Origin: Arachidicoccus rhizosphaerae
Lineage (GTDB): Bacteria > Bacteroidota > Bacteroidia > Chitinophagales > Chitinophagaceae
Direction: 5' to 3'
Length of the DNA: 63,151 nucleotides
NCBI RefSeq assembly: GCF_900107765.1
Contig: NZ_FNQY01000023.1
Coordinates: forward strand, 1-63,151
Shown here: one piece after another, positions 27,066 to 36,639 of the stretch
Layout of the letters: each line of letters opens with the position of its first letter
How positions within the stretch are numbered: the stretch's first letter is position 1
The notes under the pieces: model-generated
Database searches by the model: none
The model's input: the letters and a program-made list of their open reading frames with translations, nothing else
Told to the model about the DNA's origin: nothing
Translations under genes and position numbers: made by a program

Positions 27066-27488
27066 ATGCAAGACGAAATTATAGCCAACATATTAAAATC
27101 AGCCAACCTAAGCGTTACGGCCAGTAGAAAAAAGATCCTAAATCTTTTTCTATCTACGAATGGTGCGCTGGCACATGCTGATATTGAGCAGGAGGCAGAC
27201 GAGAAAATGGACCGGATTACCATTTACCGGACCTTACAGGCTTTTGTTCAGAAAGGCATTATCCATATCATCCCTACTACAGACAATTCAATCAGATATG
27301 CATTATGCAAGGATGAATGTTCTGAAGGGCATCATCATGACCAGCATGTGCATTTTGTCTGCAGTGAATGTCACACAACCTATTGCCTGGAGCAAATCAA
27401 TGTTCCTCATGTGAAACTGCCCTCTGGTTTTACAGAATCTCAGACGGAAGTTATTATCAACGGCCTATGTGCAAAATGTCACGCGTAG
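27066..27488 (+). CDS. Fur-family metal-dependent repressor
   Basis: A 140-residue repressor of the Fur/Zur/PerR group. The winged helix spans about residues 10-80 with recognition region RITIYRTLQAFVQKGII. The dimerisation domain holds a His-rich stretch (GHHHDQHVHF, 88-97) and two structural zinc pairs, CSEC (99-102) and CAKC (135-138). The start is the ATG at 27066, preceded by a strong AAGGAGG (27054-27060), unusual in this phylum; a TTG start 33 bases earlier overlaps the -7 box and is rejected. It probably acts at the overlapping dyads in the merC promoter. Zinc sensing is the best guess given the two CxxC pairs, but Fur or PerR activity is not excluded. Confidence 0.88.
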   Translation: MQDEIIANILKSANLSVTASRKKILNLFLSTNGALAHADIEQEADEKMDRITIYRTLQAFVQKGIIHIIPTTDNSIRYALCKDECSEGHHHDQHVHFVCSECHTTYCLEQINVPHVKLPSGFTESQTEVIINGLCAKCHA

Positions 27489-27528
27489 GTTATAAATAGG
27501 CTTAAAATTAAGTCTGATAAAAGCATTA

Positions 27529-27551
27529 AGGCCCCCAGCTGGGGGCTTTTT
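27529..27551 (+). terminator. Intrinsic terminator after the Fur-family gene
   Basis: GCCCCC-AGCT-GGGGGC (27531-27546) followed by TTTTT is a canonical terminator 42 bp after the stop codon. Confidence 0.85.
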
Positions 27552-27990
27552 CTATTAAATGCAGATAGGCATATTACGGATGGCTGTTATTTATTTTCAT
27601 TTATTATCAATTATTCCCTTTTTTCCTAAAGAGGGCCATTCATAACGTTGATGTATATTTTTTGGACGATAAGGTGCAACCGGTTTTATCCATCCTGTTT
27701 TTATAGCAGGGTTTAATTTTTTCATCCAAAAATTTTTTCGATCTGATCACCCTACAAGATCTTGAAGCGCTTGTTTATTAAGCCGGCCATGTAGTATTGA
27801 TACAATTTGTTTAACTTGATCAGATCTTATTGCGTAATCCTCACTGGTCATACTCCTTCCATTATGGCTGGGGTATCTTGGGGAGTAACACGTAGGAGTA
27901 ATAAGTGCTGACACCGAAAAAGTCAACCGGATAAAATTCGCCATCAACAGAAACACTCCCCTTATGGAGATAAGGTAGGTTATATTCTGT

Positions 27991-27998
27991 TATATTTG
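27991..27998 (+). promoter_or_regulatory. -7 box of the serine hydrolase
   Basis: TATATTTG is a full match to TAnnTTTG, 38 bp before the ATG at 28036. Confidence 0.45.
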
Positions 27999-28035
27999 TA
28001 GAAGCCTGCAATTTCCCATAATACAAATATGACGT

Positions 28036-29490
28036 ATGAATAAAACATTACTGTATTTTATAGGACTTATTCTGATATCCTGTACCTCCCATGCTCAATC
28101 GAAAAATTCAGCACTGAATCGTTTATTTGATAGTCTTGCCAAAGAAGGACAATTTAACGGCACAGTACTCATCGCTGATCAGGGAGAAATCATATTTGAA
28201 GGGGCCTATGGATATGCAGATTTTGAACATAAAATCCAAAATACAATCAATACCGCATTTGAGCTGGCATCTGTCAGTAAACAATTTACGGCTTTGGCCA
28301 TCATGAAATTACAAAGTGAAGGCAAGCTTAATTATACGGACACCATTACAAAATACCTCCCTGACCTTCCCTATCATTCAGTCACCATAAACGATCTTAT
28401 TCATCATAGCTCTGGCATCAGTGATTTTTTAGGATGGACAAAAGAGCAGATGCATCTGGATAAAGAGGTCTGTAATAACCAGGACATAGAAAAATTTTTG
28501 CCATCATTGGCTCCGAAAACAATTTTTGAACCTGGAACTTTCTATACCTATTCCAATACGAATTATCTCCTGTTGGCAAATATCATCAGTAGGATTTCCG
28601 GGCTTTCCTTTGCTGAGTATCTGAAAAAAAATATCTTCATCAAGGCTGGCATGAATAACACGTCTATACCAATGGGCCATTACCAGAACTTTAAACCAGG
28701 CGGATACGCCAAAAATTACCTGTGGGATCCGCTCACACATAAGTATCAGCCGTTTAACGAAATTGCCCCGCTGGATTATTATAAACTTTTCAGCGGCACC
28801 AGTGGCCATGCAGGAATTCAGAGTACTGTTAGCGATCTTTATAAGTGGGTAGAGGCCATCCACCAACATAAACTGGTACCGGAAAATACCTTTAAAGTGG
28901 CCTTTGAGCCTTATTTAAATAAAAATGGCCTCGACACCATCGGCATGGGGCAAATGCCCTATACTTTCGGATGGTTACTGGTTCCTAAAAAGGACTCCAC
29001 TCCATCCTTTCTTTGGCACAATGGCGGCATAGGCGGCTACAGATCGCTTATCACTTATTATCCGACGATCAATCGTGTCATCATCCTGCTGGAAAATACG
29101 GATCAGATGATGGATCAGAGAAGTCTTATGATCCCTATACTTGATATTTTAGACAGGGCGAAAGATATTCAGTGGCCCAAATTCAGTTTGAAACCAAAAG
29201 CCAGTCAGGTGGATAGCAATTATTTAAAAAAGCTGACCGGCCTATATGTCATGAAAGACCAACCTATGATTAAAATGCAGATAACCACAAAAAATGGCCG
29301 GTTGTATGCAAAATATATGGATCAGCTGCCTTTTGAAGTATACTACCAGGCGGATGATACGTTTTTTTATACGGCCGTTGATGCCCGGCTACAATTCAGT
29401 AAGGCAAATGAAAGCTACAAGGAAGTAACCCTTTTACAAAATGGTCTGAAAATTAAAATGACAAAAACGGACGATGCTGGCCGGAAATAA
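28036..29490 (+). CDS. Serine hydrolase, beta-lactamase/class C-like
   Basis: A 484-residue exported serine hydrolase of the beta-lactamase (PF00144) superfamily. The signal peptide spans about 1-21 (ending SHAQ); a Cys at 16 allows a lipoprotein reading. The active-site motifs are SVSK (Ser79, Lys82), YSN in FYTYSNTNY, and HNG in LWHNGGIGGY in place of the class C KTG box. A further 100-residue C-terminal domain with short beta strands follows the hydrolase domain. Such proteins are mostly esterases or D-amino-acid peptidases rather than true beta-lactamases. It is monocistronic and convergent with the murU-like gene. Confidence 0.87.
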   Translation: MNKTLLYFIGLILISCTSHAQSKNSALNRLFDSLAKEGQFNGTVLIADQGEIIFEGAYGYADFEHKIQNTINTAFELASVSKQFTALAIMKLQSEGKLNYTDTITKYLPDLPYHSVTINDLIHHSSGISDFLGWTKEQMHLDKEVCNNQDIEKFLPSLAPKTIFEPGTFYTYSNTNYLLLANIISRISGLSFAEYLKKNIFIKAGMNNTSIPMGHYQNFKPGGYAKNYLWDPLTHKYQPFNEIAPLDYYKLFSGTSGHAGIQSTVSDLYKWVEAIHQHKLVPENTFKVAFEPYLNKNGLDTIGMGQMPYTFGWLLVPKKDSTPSFLWHNGGIGGYRSLITYYPTINRVIILLENTDQMMDQRSLMIPILDILDRAKDIQWPKFSLKPKASQVDSNYLKKLTGLYVMKDQPMIKMQITTKNGRLYAKYMDQLPFEVYYQADDTFFYTAVDARLQFSKANESYKEVTLLQNGLKIKMTKTDDAGRK

Positions 29491-29568
29491 ATTTTAAAAA
29501 TCAATCATTACCGGATGATGATATTTACTGGGTCCTGCTACTGCAGCAATTAAAATGTCCTCAGTCCA

Positions 29569-30312
29569 TTATCTGAACACGGCGGCAGCCTCGACAAGCC
29601 GCTCCGGTGTGCCGGTATCCATAAACAAGGAGCCCGTATGGTCATAAAATCCGACCGCCTCCGTTTTACTGAGCGCTAAATATGCGTCAATGATGGAAAA
29701 AGGCATCTGGCCGTTGAATTCGGGTATTTCTGATAAAAGCTGAATAATTTTGCTGTTCATACAGTGAATCCCGCTAAATGCTTTGGGGATATAGCCCACT
29801 GTCTGGCGGGTGATTTTCTGTTCACCCGTAGTCATATTCTCCCATCCTGCAAGCAGGCCGTTCTGCTTTTCAAACAGCAGCCTTCGGCTGCTGGCTCTGT
29901 CACTAACGGCAAGAGTGGCCAGATGTCTGCTGCTCACTTGTTCTTTGATAAGCGCATTTAGGGATAAATCTGTCAGGATATCCGCATTGACAATCAAAAA
30001 CTGATCGGTATCCGCCAGATAACCTGCCGCGGCAGCCTGCATAACAGCTCCGCCAGTATCCATCAGTCGGCTGGTTTCGTCAGAGATAACATAATGACTC
30101 CCCCACCCCTGGTTATCCTGAAGGCATTGTACTATCTGATCCGCAAAATGATGCACGTTTACAATAACATCCTGAATACCTGCCTTTTGCAGGTATTCAA
30201 TGGTTCTTTGTAATAATGATCTGCCATTGACCTCGGCCAGGGCTTTGGGATGATGTAAAGTCCAGGGCTTTAACCGGGTGCCCAGGCCTGCCGCGAGTAT
30301 GAGTGCTTTCAT
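29569..30312 (-). CDS. Nucleotidyltransferase, MurU-like
   Basis: A 247-residue sugar-1-phosphate nucleotidyltransferase. The Rossmann-like nucleotide-binding signature is MKALILAAGLGTRLKPWTLHHPKAL at the N-terminus, and the metal/active Asp region is LIVNADILTDLS near 110. Length and motifs resemble MurU, which makes UDP-MurNAc from MurNAc-1-phosphate in cell-wall recycling. It lies 65 bp after the start-to-stop end of an AmgK-like kinase gene on the same strand, the same enzyme pair as in the Pseudomonas pathway. A mannose-1-phosphate or glucose-1-phosphate enzyme is the alternative; the neighbour favours MurU. Confidence 0.8.
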   Translation of the reverse strand: MKALILAAGLGTRLKPWTLHHPKALAEVNGRSLLQRTIEYLQKAGIQDVIVNVHHFADQIVQCLQDNQGWGSHYVISDETSRLMDTGGAVMQAAAAGYLADTDQFLIVNADILTDLSLNALIKEQVSSRHLATLAVSDRASSRRLLFEKQNGLLAGWENMTTGEQKITRQTVGYIPKAFSGIHCMNSKIIQLLSEIPEFNGQMPFSIIDAYLALSKTEAVGFYDHTGSLFMDTGTPERLVEAAAVFR

Positions 30313-30377
30313 TGCTTTTAACGCTTACTGTTTTGTGCTTACTTTCTGCTGTGTGCTGCCTTCTGTCTATTCTTAAA

Positions 30378-31826
30378 TTACCTGACCCAGTTATCCTGAT
30401 TGGTGTGATTTAAGACGACCTTTACCTTGTATTTATTTTTGAGATACCGGGCCGTCTGCTCCGCACCATAGACGCTGCGATGCTGGCCGCCGGTACAACC
30501 AAAATTAATCTGCAGGTGGTCAAAATCTCTGGAAATATAATTTTCCACTGAGATACTCACCAGATCAAATACGCTATTGAGGTATTCATTCATAGTGGTA
30601 CGCTGTTGCAGATAATCCTGCACCGGTTTATCCTGACCCGATAGTTTTTTAAACTCATCCTGCCTGCCGGGATTTAAAATACCGCGGCAGTCAAAAACAA
30701 AACCGCCACCGTTACTGCTGTTGTCTTTGGGGATTCCTTTTTTGTACGAAAAGCTGTTAATCTCTACCACCAGCGGCGTTTGCCCCGTAGCCTGGACCGG
30801 TATAAATTTTGTCTTTGTCTCGGGCCCTGTAATCAACCCCAGGATTCTTTCAAATTCGGGAAGTTCTATACCGATTACGTTATTATCCGTGAACTTTTTT
30901 AGATTATCGAGCGCAATAGGAATACCTGCTAAAAAAGCGGCCTTCCTTTGGAATAATCCTCTAAAACCATAAGCGCCCAGCACCTGCAATAACCGGATCA
31001 GCACAAAGCCCTTAAACTGGTTTTTAAAGGCATTCTTATCGACTTTGATGTCCACCAGTGCATCTACCTGTTCGATATAATAGTCCAGCAGGGACTCTTT
31101 CCACTCCTTGGAGAGGTTAGCCTTGGCCTGCCATAAAAGGGCAGCGGCGTCATATTGCAAACCTCCATTCATACCTCCCTGATAATCGATAAAGTAGACC
31201 TCTTCATCTTTGACCATGATATTGCGGCTCTGAAAATCCCGGAACATAAAATATTTGTACCGGCTCTGGCCTAAAAAGACGCTTAGGACATCAAATTCAT
31301 CCAGCAGCTGTTGCTTGTTATAAGGTAGTCCCAGAAAGTCGAGAAAATAATATTTAAAATAAAGCAGATCACTTAAAATGGCCTGTTTCCCAAACTCAGT
31401 AGAGGTCAGACAAAGCCTGTAATCCACCTTTGAGTGGCCTTTGACCTGTAATCTGGCCAGCGCCGCCAGGCTTTTTTGAAACAGACTATACACGCGGTCA
31501 CTATGGCCTTCGGTTTCCAGAAGTCCTGCCAGGGAAGTACTGCCAAAATCCTCCTGCAAATACAGCAGATAATCTTCCGATAAACCGTAAATCTCAGGAA
31601 CGGGTAATCCCAGACTCCTGAAACTCTCTGTAAAAGCCAGAAAGGTTCTGTTCTCCTGTTCATTATAGTTGTAGGTGGCTATACAAGTTGCGGGATTTTG
31701 GCTGTTGGCAGGGGCAAACACCCGGAAATACAACCTATCACTGCCACTTTGAGGTAGTTTCTCTGTTCTTTCAGGCTGCTGGCCGTAAATCTTTTGATAT
31801 AAGGATTCAATCTTTTCTATAATCAT
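30378..31826 (-). CDS. AmgK-like sugar kinase fused to a RapZ C-terminal domain
   Basis: A 482-residue two-domain protein. Residues 1 to about 335 form an aminoglycoside-phosphotransferase-fold kinase like AmgK, which phosphorylates MurNAc/GlcNAc at the anomeric position; the catalytic loop is FRDFQSRN (Asp197, Asn202) and the metal site FIDYQGG (Asp214). Residues about 350-482 match the RapZ C-terminal domain, with FDCRGILNPG (378-387) and GCTGGQHRS (443-451). In E. coli RapZ this part binds glucosamine-6-phosphate and GlmZ/GlmY RNAs; the N-terminal P-loop domain of RapZ is absent here. The ATG at 31826 is chosen because the 36 extra upstream residues do not resemble the kinase start. It forms a unit with the MurU-like gene. 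Confidence 0.85.
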   Translation of the reverse strand: MIIEKIESLYQKIYGQQPERTEKLPQSGSDRLYFRVFAPANSQNPATCIATYNYNEQENRTFLAFTESFRSLGLPVPEIYGLSEDYLLYLQEDFGSTSLAGLLETEGHSDRVYSLFQKSLAALARLQVKGHSKVDYRLCLTSTEFGKQAILSDLLYFKYYFLDFLGLPYNKQQLLDEFDVLSVFLGQSRYKYFMFRDFQSRNIMVKDEEVYFIDYQGGMNGGLQYDAAALLWQAKANLSKEWKESLLDYYIEQVDALVDIKVDKNAFKNQFKGFVLIRLLQVLGAYGFRGLFQRKAAFLAGIPIALDNLKKFTDNNVIGIELPEFERILGLITGPETKTKFIPVQATGQTPLVVEINSFSYKKGIPKDNSSNGGGFVFDCRGILNPGRQDEFKKLSGQDKPVQDYLQQRTTMNEYLNSVFDLVSISVENYISRDFDHLQINFGCTGGQHRSVYGAEQTARYLKNKYKVKVVLNHTNQDNWVR

Positions 31827-31983
31827 AGCCCCAAAAGTAATTAAAACAGTGCAAAGAGCGAACCTGTCCATAAGAAGACCTTTTAGTCTGGACATGCTCG
31901 TCACAGCTAAAAAGCGTAGCTTCGTGGAGCCCAAAGCCGACGCCGGGCACCCATTTATATTAAAAAAATAAAATTAATGATTC

Positions 31984-34221
31984 ATGTCTGAAGCTTCCAA
32001 TAAAAAGCCCAATCACCTGATTTCCGAAACCAGCCCTTATTTATTACAGCATGCCTATAATCCGGTGGAGTGGTACCCCTGGGGGGAAGCTGCACTGCAG
32101 CTGGCCCGGCAGGAAAACAAACCTATTTTGGTCAGCATTGGTTACGCCGCCTGTCACTGGTGCCATGTGATGGAAAACGAGAGCTTTGAGGATCATAAGA
32201 CTGCTGATTTTATGAACGCCCATTTTATCAACATAAAGGTGGACAGAGAAGAGCGCCCCGATCTGGATCATTTATATATGGACGCCGTACAGGCTATGAG
32301 CGGACAGGGCGGCTGGCCACTCAATGTGTTTTTATTACCGGACACCCGTCCTTTTTTTGGAGGCACTTATTTTCCGCCGAAAAGAATTTATCAAAGACCC
32401 TCCTGGACGGAAGTGCTCGATAGTGTGGAGAAGGCCTTCAGGGAACAATTTCAGGATTTGGTGACTCAGGCCGATAATTTAATGGAACATTTAAAACAAC
32501 AGAACCTGCCTTTAAGCGTATCAACCCATCAAAACACATCAGAGGCTGCTTCCGATACGCAAACAAATGAATCAGGATCTGCGCTGCAGGAGCTCACCCA
32601 ATCAGATGCCATCCCCAGACAGGCTGACCAGCTCCGCCAGGCCATTATGCAGACGGCAGATACCAAGTGGGGCGGCTTTGGGCGGGCGCCTAAGTTTCCA
32701 CAAAGTTTTACCATCCGTTATTTATTAAGGGATTATTACTATACCGGAAATACACAGGGCGTACAGCAGGCCTTATTAAGCCTGGACAAAATGCTGCAGG
32801 GCGGCATCTATGATCAGATTGGTGGCGGCTTTGCCCGTTATAGTACAGATGATCAATGGCTGGTACCCCATTTTGAGAAAATGCTCTATGACAATGCGCT
32901 GCTGCTGGAAGCACTTTGCGAAGCTTATCAGTTGACCGGTAACGCGGTTTATGAAAGAACCATCCGGCAGACGGTTGACTTTCTGTCCCGGGAAATGCAC
33001 TTATCAGGCGGCGGGTTTTATGCAGCCCTGGATGCAGACAGCGAAGGGGTGGAAGGGAAATATTATGTATGGCAAAAATCCGAAATAGAACGGATCCTGG
33101 GCCCGGAAGCGGAACTCTTCTGCCTGGTCTATGATGTGGAACAAAAAGGGAACTGGGAGGAGCACAATATCCTATGGCTGCAGCAAAGTATCACGGAAGT
33201 GGCCAAAAGTATCAGAATCAAGGAATCTTCTCTGATCAGTGTACTTGACCGGGCAAAAGAAAAGCTGCTTTCCGCAAGAAGCCAAAGAGTTGCTCCTGGT
33301 AAAGATGATAAAATCATCCTTGGCTGGAACGCTTTGTTGATTACCGCACTTTGTAAGTGCGGGCAGGCCATCAGTGAACCGCTCTATACTGAGCTAGCCG
33401 AAAACTGCTATCATTTTTTAAAAGCGCATTTAACTGAAGACCTGATGACAGTTGAGGCTGCGACTACAGCTACGAAAGCCACTTCTGTCGGCGGCTGGCG
33501 CCATCACTGGAATAAAAAACCAGGGAATTCCACCGCATTTTTAGATGATTATGCGGCACTTATTCAGGCATTACTTGAACTAAATTCAGTCACTGGAAAT
33601 AAAGAATATTTACAGTCTGCCGCCTCCCTCACAGGGCTGGTTACGAGTCAGTTTAGTGATGAAAACGGGCATTTCTTTTATTATACCAATCAGGCTACCG
33701 GGGCGCTTGTCAGAAAAATGGAAACCTATGACAACGCCACCCCTTCTGGTAACGCGATAATGGCAGATAACCTCTGGCGCCTGGCAGTTTTATTGGACAA
33801 GGCTGAATGGCGCGACAGAGCTCTTTATATGGTAGCGTCCATGGAGCCATTATTTACGCATTATCCCACTTCCTTTGGCTGCTGGGCAACCCTTTGGCAA
33901 AAAATTGCCTTTGGGACCCCGGAAATAGCCATCATCGGACAAGCCGCTGAAAATCAGGCAAAAGAAATTTTAAAACAATATATTCCAGGGGCTATTTTAC
34001 AATACAGCGCTGAAATGCAACCGGATAACCCCTTATTATCCGGCAAAAAAGTTCTTCCCGGGCAAACCTTTATATATCTTTGCCAGAATTATGAGTGTAA
34101 TCAGCCTGTTATGTCTGTTCAGGCACTCATTAATAGCCTGAGCGCAAGCGGCGTCCATCTGACATTCGCTGATTCAAAGGATGGCAGAAGTGCTCAGGGC
34201 ATTAACAACAAAGATAAATAG
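31984..34221 (+). CDS. DUF255/YyaL-type thioredoxin-domain protein
   Basis: A 745-residue protein of the YyaL/SPATA20 family. The N-terminal thioredoxin-like domain (about 5-165) begins with [24 protein letters not shown] and contains Cys57-His-Trp-Cys60. The rest is an (alpha/alpha)6-barrel-like region similar to N-acylglucosamine epimerases and glycosidases, with [18 protein letters not shown] and [14 protein letters not shown]. No signal peptide is seen, so it is cytoplasmic. Its biochemical role is not established in the family. It is divergent from the AmgK-RapZ fusion (157 bp) and followed after 3 bp by a small membrane-protein gene. Confidence 0.88.
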   Translation: MSEASNKKPNHLISETSPYLLQHAYNPVEWYPWGEAALQLARQENKPILVSIGYAACHWCHVMENESFEDHKTADFMNAHFINIKVDREERPDLDHLYMDAVQAMSGQGGWPLNVFLLPDTRPFFGGTYFPPKRIYQRPSWTEVLDSVEKAFREQFQDLVTQADNLMEHLKQQNLPLSVSTHQNTSEAASDTQTNESGSALQELTQSDAIPRQADQLRQAIMQTADTKWGGFGRAPKFPQSFTIRYLLRDYYYTGNTQGVQQALLSLDKMLQGGIYDQIGGGFARYSTDDQWLVPHFEKMLYDNALLLEALCEAYQLTGNAVYERTIRQTVDFLSREMHLSGGGFYAALDADSEGVEGKYYVWQKSEIERILGPEAELFCLVYDVEQKGNWEEHNILWLQQSITEVAKSIRIKESSLISVLDRAKEKLLSARSQRVAPGKDDKIILGWNALLITALCKCGQAISEPLYTELAENCYHFLKAHLTEDLMTVEAATTATKATSVGGWRHHWNKKPGNSTAFLDDYAALIQALLELNSVTGNKEYLQSAASLTGLVTSQFSDENGHFFYYTNQATGALVRKMETYDNATPSGNAIMADNLWRLAVLLDKAEWRDRALYMVASMEPLFTHYPTSFGCWATLWQKIAFGTPEIAIIGQAAENQAKEILKQYIPGAILQYSAEMQPDNPLLSGKKVLPGQTFIYLCQNYECNQPVMSVQALINSLSASGVHLTFADSKDGRSAQGINNKDK

Positions 34222-34224
34222 CAC

Positions 34225-34497
34225 ATGAAACAATACAAGATGCCCCTTATTTTAGGTAGCATTGCCTGGGTTCTGGCAGGGCTGTCTCTGATTATCGGCA
34301 TTATTGACCTGGTACAACACGGCGTTAATAAAAACACTTATTTTGCGGCAGCCATCGTTATTGGGGGTGGCCTCTCAGGGGTCAATCTTTTAAGACTGCA
34401 CCGGCAGCTTAAATACAGAAAACCACCCGATCAAATAAATAAGGACATGGCAGCAGGCGCCCATCAGCCGTCTGCGGACTCGTCTGATCCGGCCTAA
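34225..34497 (+). CDS. Small two-helix membrane protein, hypothetical
   Basis: A 90-residue protein with two hydrophobic helices (about residues 9-28 and 41-56) and a hydrophilic tail rich in Asp, Ser and Pro. It begins 3 bp after the DUF255 stop and is therefore cotranscribed and probably translationally coupled. I recognise no family. It is followed by the 19-bp hairpin shared with uvrC. Confidence 0.65.
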   Translation: MKQYKMPLILGSIAWVLAGLSLIIGIIDLVQHGVNKNTYFAAAIVIGGGLSGVNLLRLHRQLKYRKPPDQINKDMAAGAHQPSADSSDPA

Positions 34498-34536
34498 AAA
34501 CGGCCTATCTGCAAGGTTTAAACTTTGGCTCATCAA

Positions 34537-34580
34537 AAGTAAGGATGCGTCTTCCAGGTCAGGAAGACGCATCCTTACTT
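34537..34580. terminator. 19-bp hairpin between convergent genes
   Basis: Arms 34537-34555 and 34562-34580 (core AAGGATGCGTCTTCC) are perfect reverse complements with a 6-nt loop. Neither side has a long T-run. Position between convergent genes suggests bidirectional 3' end formation. Confidence 0.65.
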
Positions 34581-34627
34581 ATGTCAGTAGGGTTGGTCTA
34601 TGTGCTCTTTAAATAATTCATCAAAGA

Positions 34628-36430
34628 TCAGGGATGAAAATATTGCCAGATTTTGGCTGCTTTGGAGATGCCCACTTCCGCCGTCAGCTCTCTTTGTGTC
34701 AACTGCCGGATCTGTTTTACGGAACGGAACCTTTTAAGTAACTGACTGGCCGTTGCCTCCCCAATGCCCGCAATGGCTTCCAACTCATTTTTAAAGGTAC
34801 CTTTGGACCTTTGATTGCGGTGAAAAGTAATCCCGAAATGATGTACTTCGTCTCTGATTTTACGGATCAGCTTTAAAGAAGGGCTATCCCAGGGAAGTTT
34901 TAAGGACTGGCTGTCTCCCGGAAAAAACAGCTCTTCTTCATTTTTAGCCAGCCCTACCAGGGTCATCTCCCCTACCATATCCAAAGATTCTATGGCTTTC
35001 ATGGCAGCGCTGAGCTGCCCTTTTCCGCCATCTATAATCACTAGTTGGGGTAAAGGCAGTCCTTCTTCTTTAAGCCGTTTATATCTTCTGAATACCGCCT
35101 CTGTCATGGTCGCAAAATCATTAATGCCTTCCACCGTCTTAACGTTAAAATGGCGATAGTCCTTTTTACTGGGCCTTCCGTTCTTAAAACAAACCATGGC
35201 TGAAACCGGATAGGATCCCTGAAAATTTGAGTTATCAAAACACTCAATATGTGTGGGTAGCTGGGGTAAAGAGAGTTGTTCCTGGATCATGCTCAGTGCC
35301 CTTTGGTCATCTGAGGTGGCCTGCTCTTCTAAAAGCAGCGTCTTTTTCTTTTTGAGTTCCATCCGGAAATAATTGACATTTTTTTCGGAGAGCTCCAGAA
35401 GCTTTTTTTTCTCCCCCGCCTTGGGTACCGTTATTTTAATGCTTTGGTCCGGATAATCCAAGGTCGCCGACAACACGATTTCTTTATTATTACTGTTAAA
35501 CTGCTCCCTTAAATTAGCGATTGCAAATAATAATACATCCTGCTGCGTCTCCTCAATCTGTGCCTGTAATTCTACCGTGTGGGTATGGATGATGGTACCG
35601 TTTTCTACCATAAGGAAGTTAACATAAGCCACTTCCTCCTGTTTCCAGATAGAAAATACATCCAGACTGCCCAGATGAGCATTCACAATGGTAGATTTTG
35701 CCTGGTAGTTTTCCAGATCAGCGATTTTACGCCGAACAATCTCCGCCTTTTCAAAGGCCATATTTTCTGCATGCCGTATCATTTCTTCTTTAAAATGCTG
35801 CACCACGGGCCCCAGGTTACCTTTTACGATTTGCCGGATCTGCTGAATGCTGTCATCATAATCTTCTTTGGTCTGTAAACCCTCACAGGGGCCTTTACAG
35901 TTGCCCAGGTGATATTCCAGACACACCTTAAATTTACCTTGATCAATATTGGCCTTTGTCAGATTGAGCTTACAGGTTCTGAGCGGAATATTTTCTTTAA
36001 TCAGATCCAGGATTTCCCGAACGCGCCAAACATTGGTAAATGGGCCGATATATTCCGAGCCGTCTTTTATCTTATTACGGGTCAGATAAATCCTGGGGAA
36101 TGGTTCTTTTTTAATGACGATATAAGGATAGGTCTTATCGTCTTTGAGCATGATATTATACTTTGGCTGAAACTGTTTAATCAGCGAATTTTCCAGTAAG
36201 AAGGCATCCTGCTCGGTATCAACTATGGTAAATTCAATGTGATCAATGCGCTGTACCAGTTCATGCGTCTTATAATTGCTTAGCGTCTTATTAAAATAAG
36301 AGCTGACCCTTTTACGCAAATGTTTTGCCTTGCCCACATAGATCAGATTGCCTTCTGCATCAAAATATTTATAGATGCCGGGCTGCTTGGGAATACTCGG
36401 TGCAATTGCTAAAAACGCTTCAGAAGTCAT
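34628..36430 (-). CDS. uvrC: UvrABC excinuclease subunit C
   Basis: A 600-residue UvrC, the endonuclease that makes both incisions in nucleotide excision repair. The GIY-YIG domain is at about 13-90 (GIYKYFDAEGNLIYVGKAKHL), a Cys-containing linker (CKLNLTKANIDQGKFKVCLEYHLGNCKGPC) follows, the UVR motif is near 205-240, the RNase H-like nuclease has ECFDNSNFQGSYPVSAMVCF and VIIDGGKGQLSAA, and helix-hairpin-helix repeats close the protein (IAGIGEATASQLLKRF). The ATG at 36430 is chosen; a -7 box ends 5 nt before it, so the mRNA is probably leaderless and the upstream 14-residue extension is untranslated. Confidence 0.96.
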   Translation of the reverse strand: MTSEAFLAIAPSIPKQPGIYKYFDAEGNLIYVGKAKHLRKRVSSYFNKTLSNYKTHELVQRIDHIEFTIVDTEQDAFLLENSLIKQFQPKYNIMLKDDKTYPYIVIKKEPFPRIYLTRNKIKDGSEYIGPFTNVWRVREILDLIKENIPLRTCKLNLTKANIDQGKFKVCLEYHLGNCKGPCEGLQTKEDYDDSIQQIRQIVKGNLGPVVQHFKEEMIRHAENMAFEKAEIVRRKIADLENYQAKSTIVNAHLGSLDVFSIWKQEEVAYVNFLMVENGTIIHTHTVELQAQIEETQQDVLLFAIANLREQFNSNNKEIVLSATLDYPDQSIKITVPKAGEKKKLLELSEKNVNYFRMELKKKKTLLLEEQATSDDQRALSMIQEQLSLPQLPTHIECFDNSNFQGSYPVSAMVCFKNGRPSKKDYRHFNVKTVEGINDFATMTEAVFRRYKRLKEEGLPLPQLVIIDGGKGQLSAAMKAIESLDMVGEMTLVGLAKNEEELFFPGDSQSLKLPWDSPSLKLIRKIRDEVHHFGITFHRNQRSKGTFKNELEAIAGIGEATASQLLKRFRSVKQIRQLTQRELTAEVGISKAAKIWQYFHP

Positions 36431-36434
36431 ACTG

Positions 36435-36442
36435 CAAAAATA
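36435..36442 (-). promoter_or_regulatory. -7 box of uvrC
   Basis: Minus-strand TATTTTTG matches TAnnTTTG and ends 4 nt before the ATG at 36430. With start sites about 5-7 nt past the box, transcription would begin at or inside the start codon. Confidence 0.5.
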
Positions 36443-36576
36443 AGTAAATCCAGACTGGGAAAATAAAGTCACCTTATTTAACTGGTAATCAATAATGATA
36501 CGACTTTACTTTAAGGTTTTAATCCATCCATTAAGGGGTATTTAAAAAAATATTTTGTTTGGATTTTTATTTTCAC

Positions 36577-36597
36577 GTACTTTGTATTACAAAGTAC
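36577..36597. promoter_or_regulatory. Perfect 10-1-10 palindrome, probable operator
   Basis: GTACTTTGTA (36577-36586), one T, then its exact reverse complement (36588-36597), 43 bp upstream of the first gene of a membrane-protein/winged-helix/DUF4173 operon. A matching imperfect copy lies at 37647-37667. It is the probable binding site of the operon's own regulator. Confidence 0.65.
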
Positions 36598-36639
36598 TTT
36601 TAGACACGACTTATATAAGCGCTTCCTAATTTATTTTCT

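Larger units (their letters stand above)
27489..28035. other. Intergenic region with terminator and one promoter box
   Basis: Beyond the terminator at 27529 no gene is supported. A 69-codon minus-strand frame (27747-27956) starts at GTG and has no recognisable features. TATATTTG at 27991-27998 is the probable -7 box of the following hydrolase. Confidence 0.5.

Noticed and set aside
27747-27956. A 69-codon minus-strand frame between the Fur-family gene and the serine hydrolase
   Set aside because: It starts at GTG, shows no promoter box or known motif, and its downstream end is not followed by a terminator. It could be a relic, but I cannot support it.
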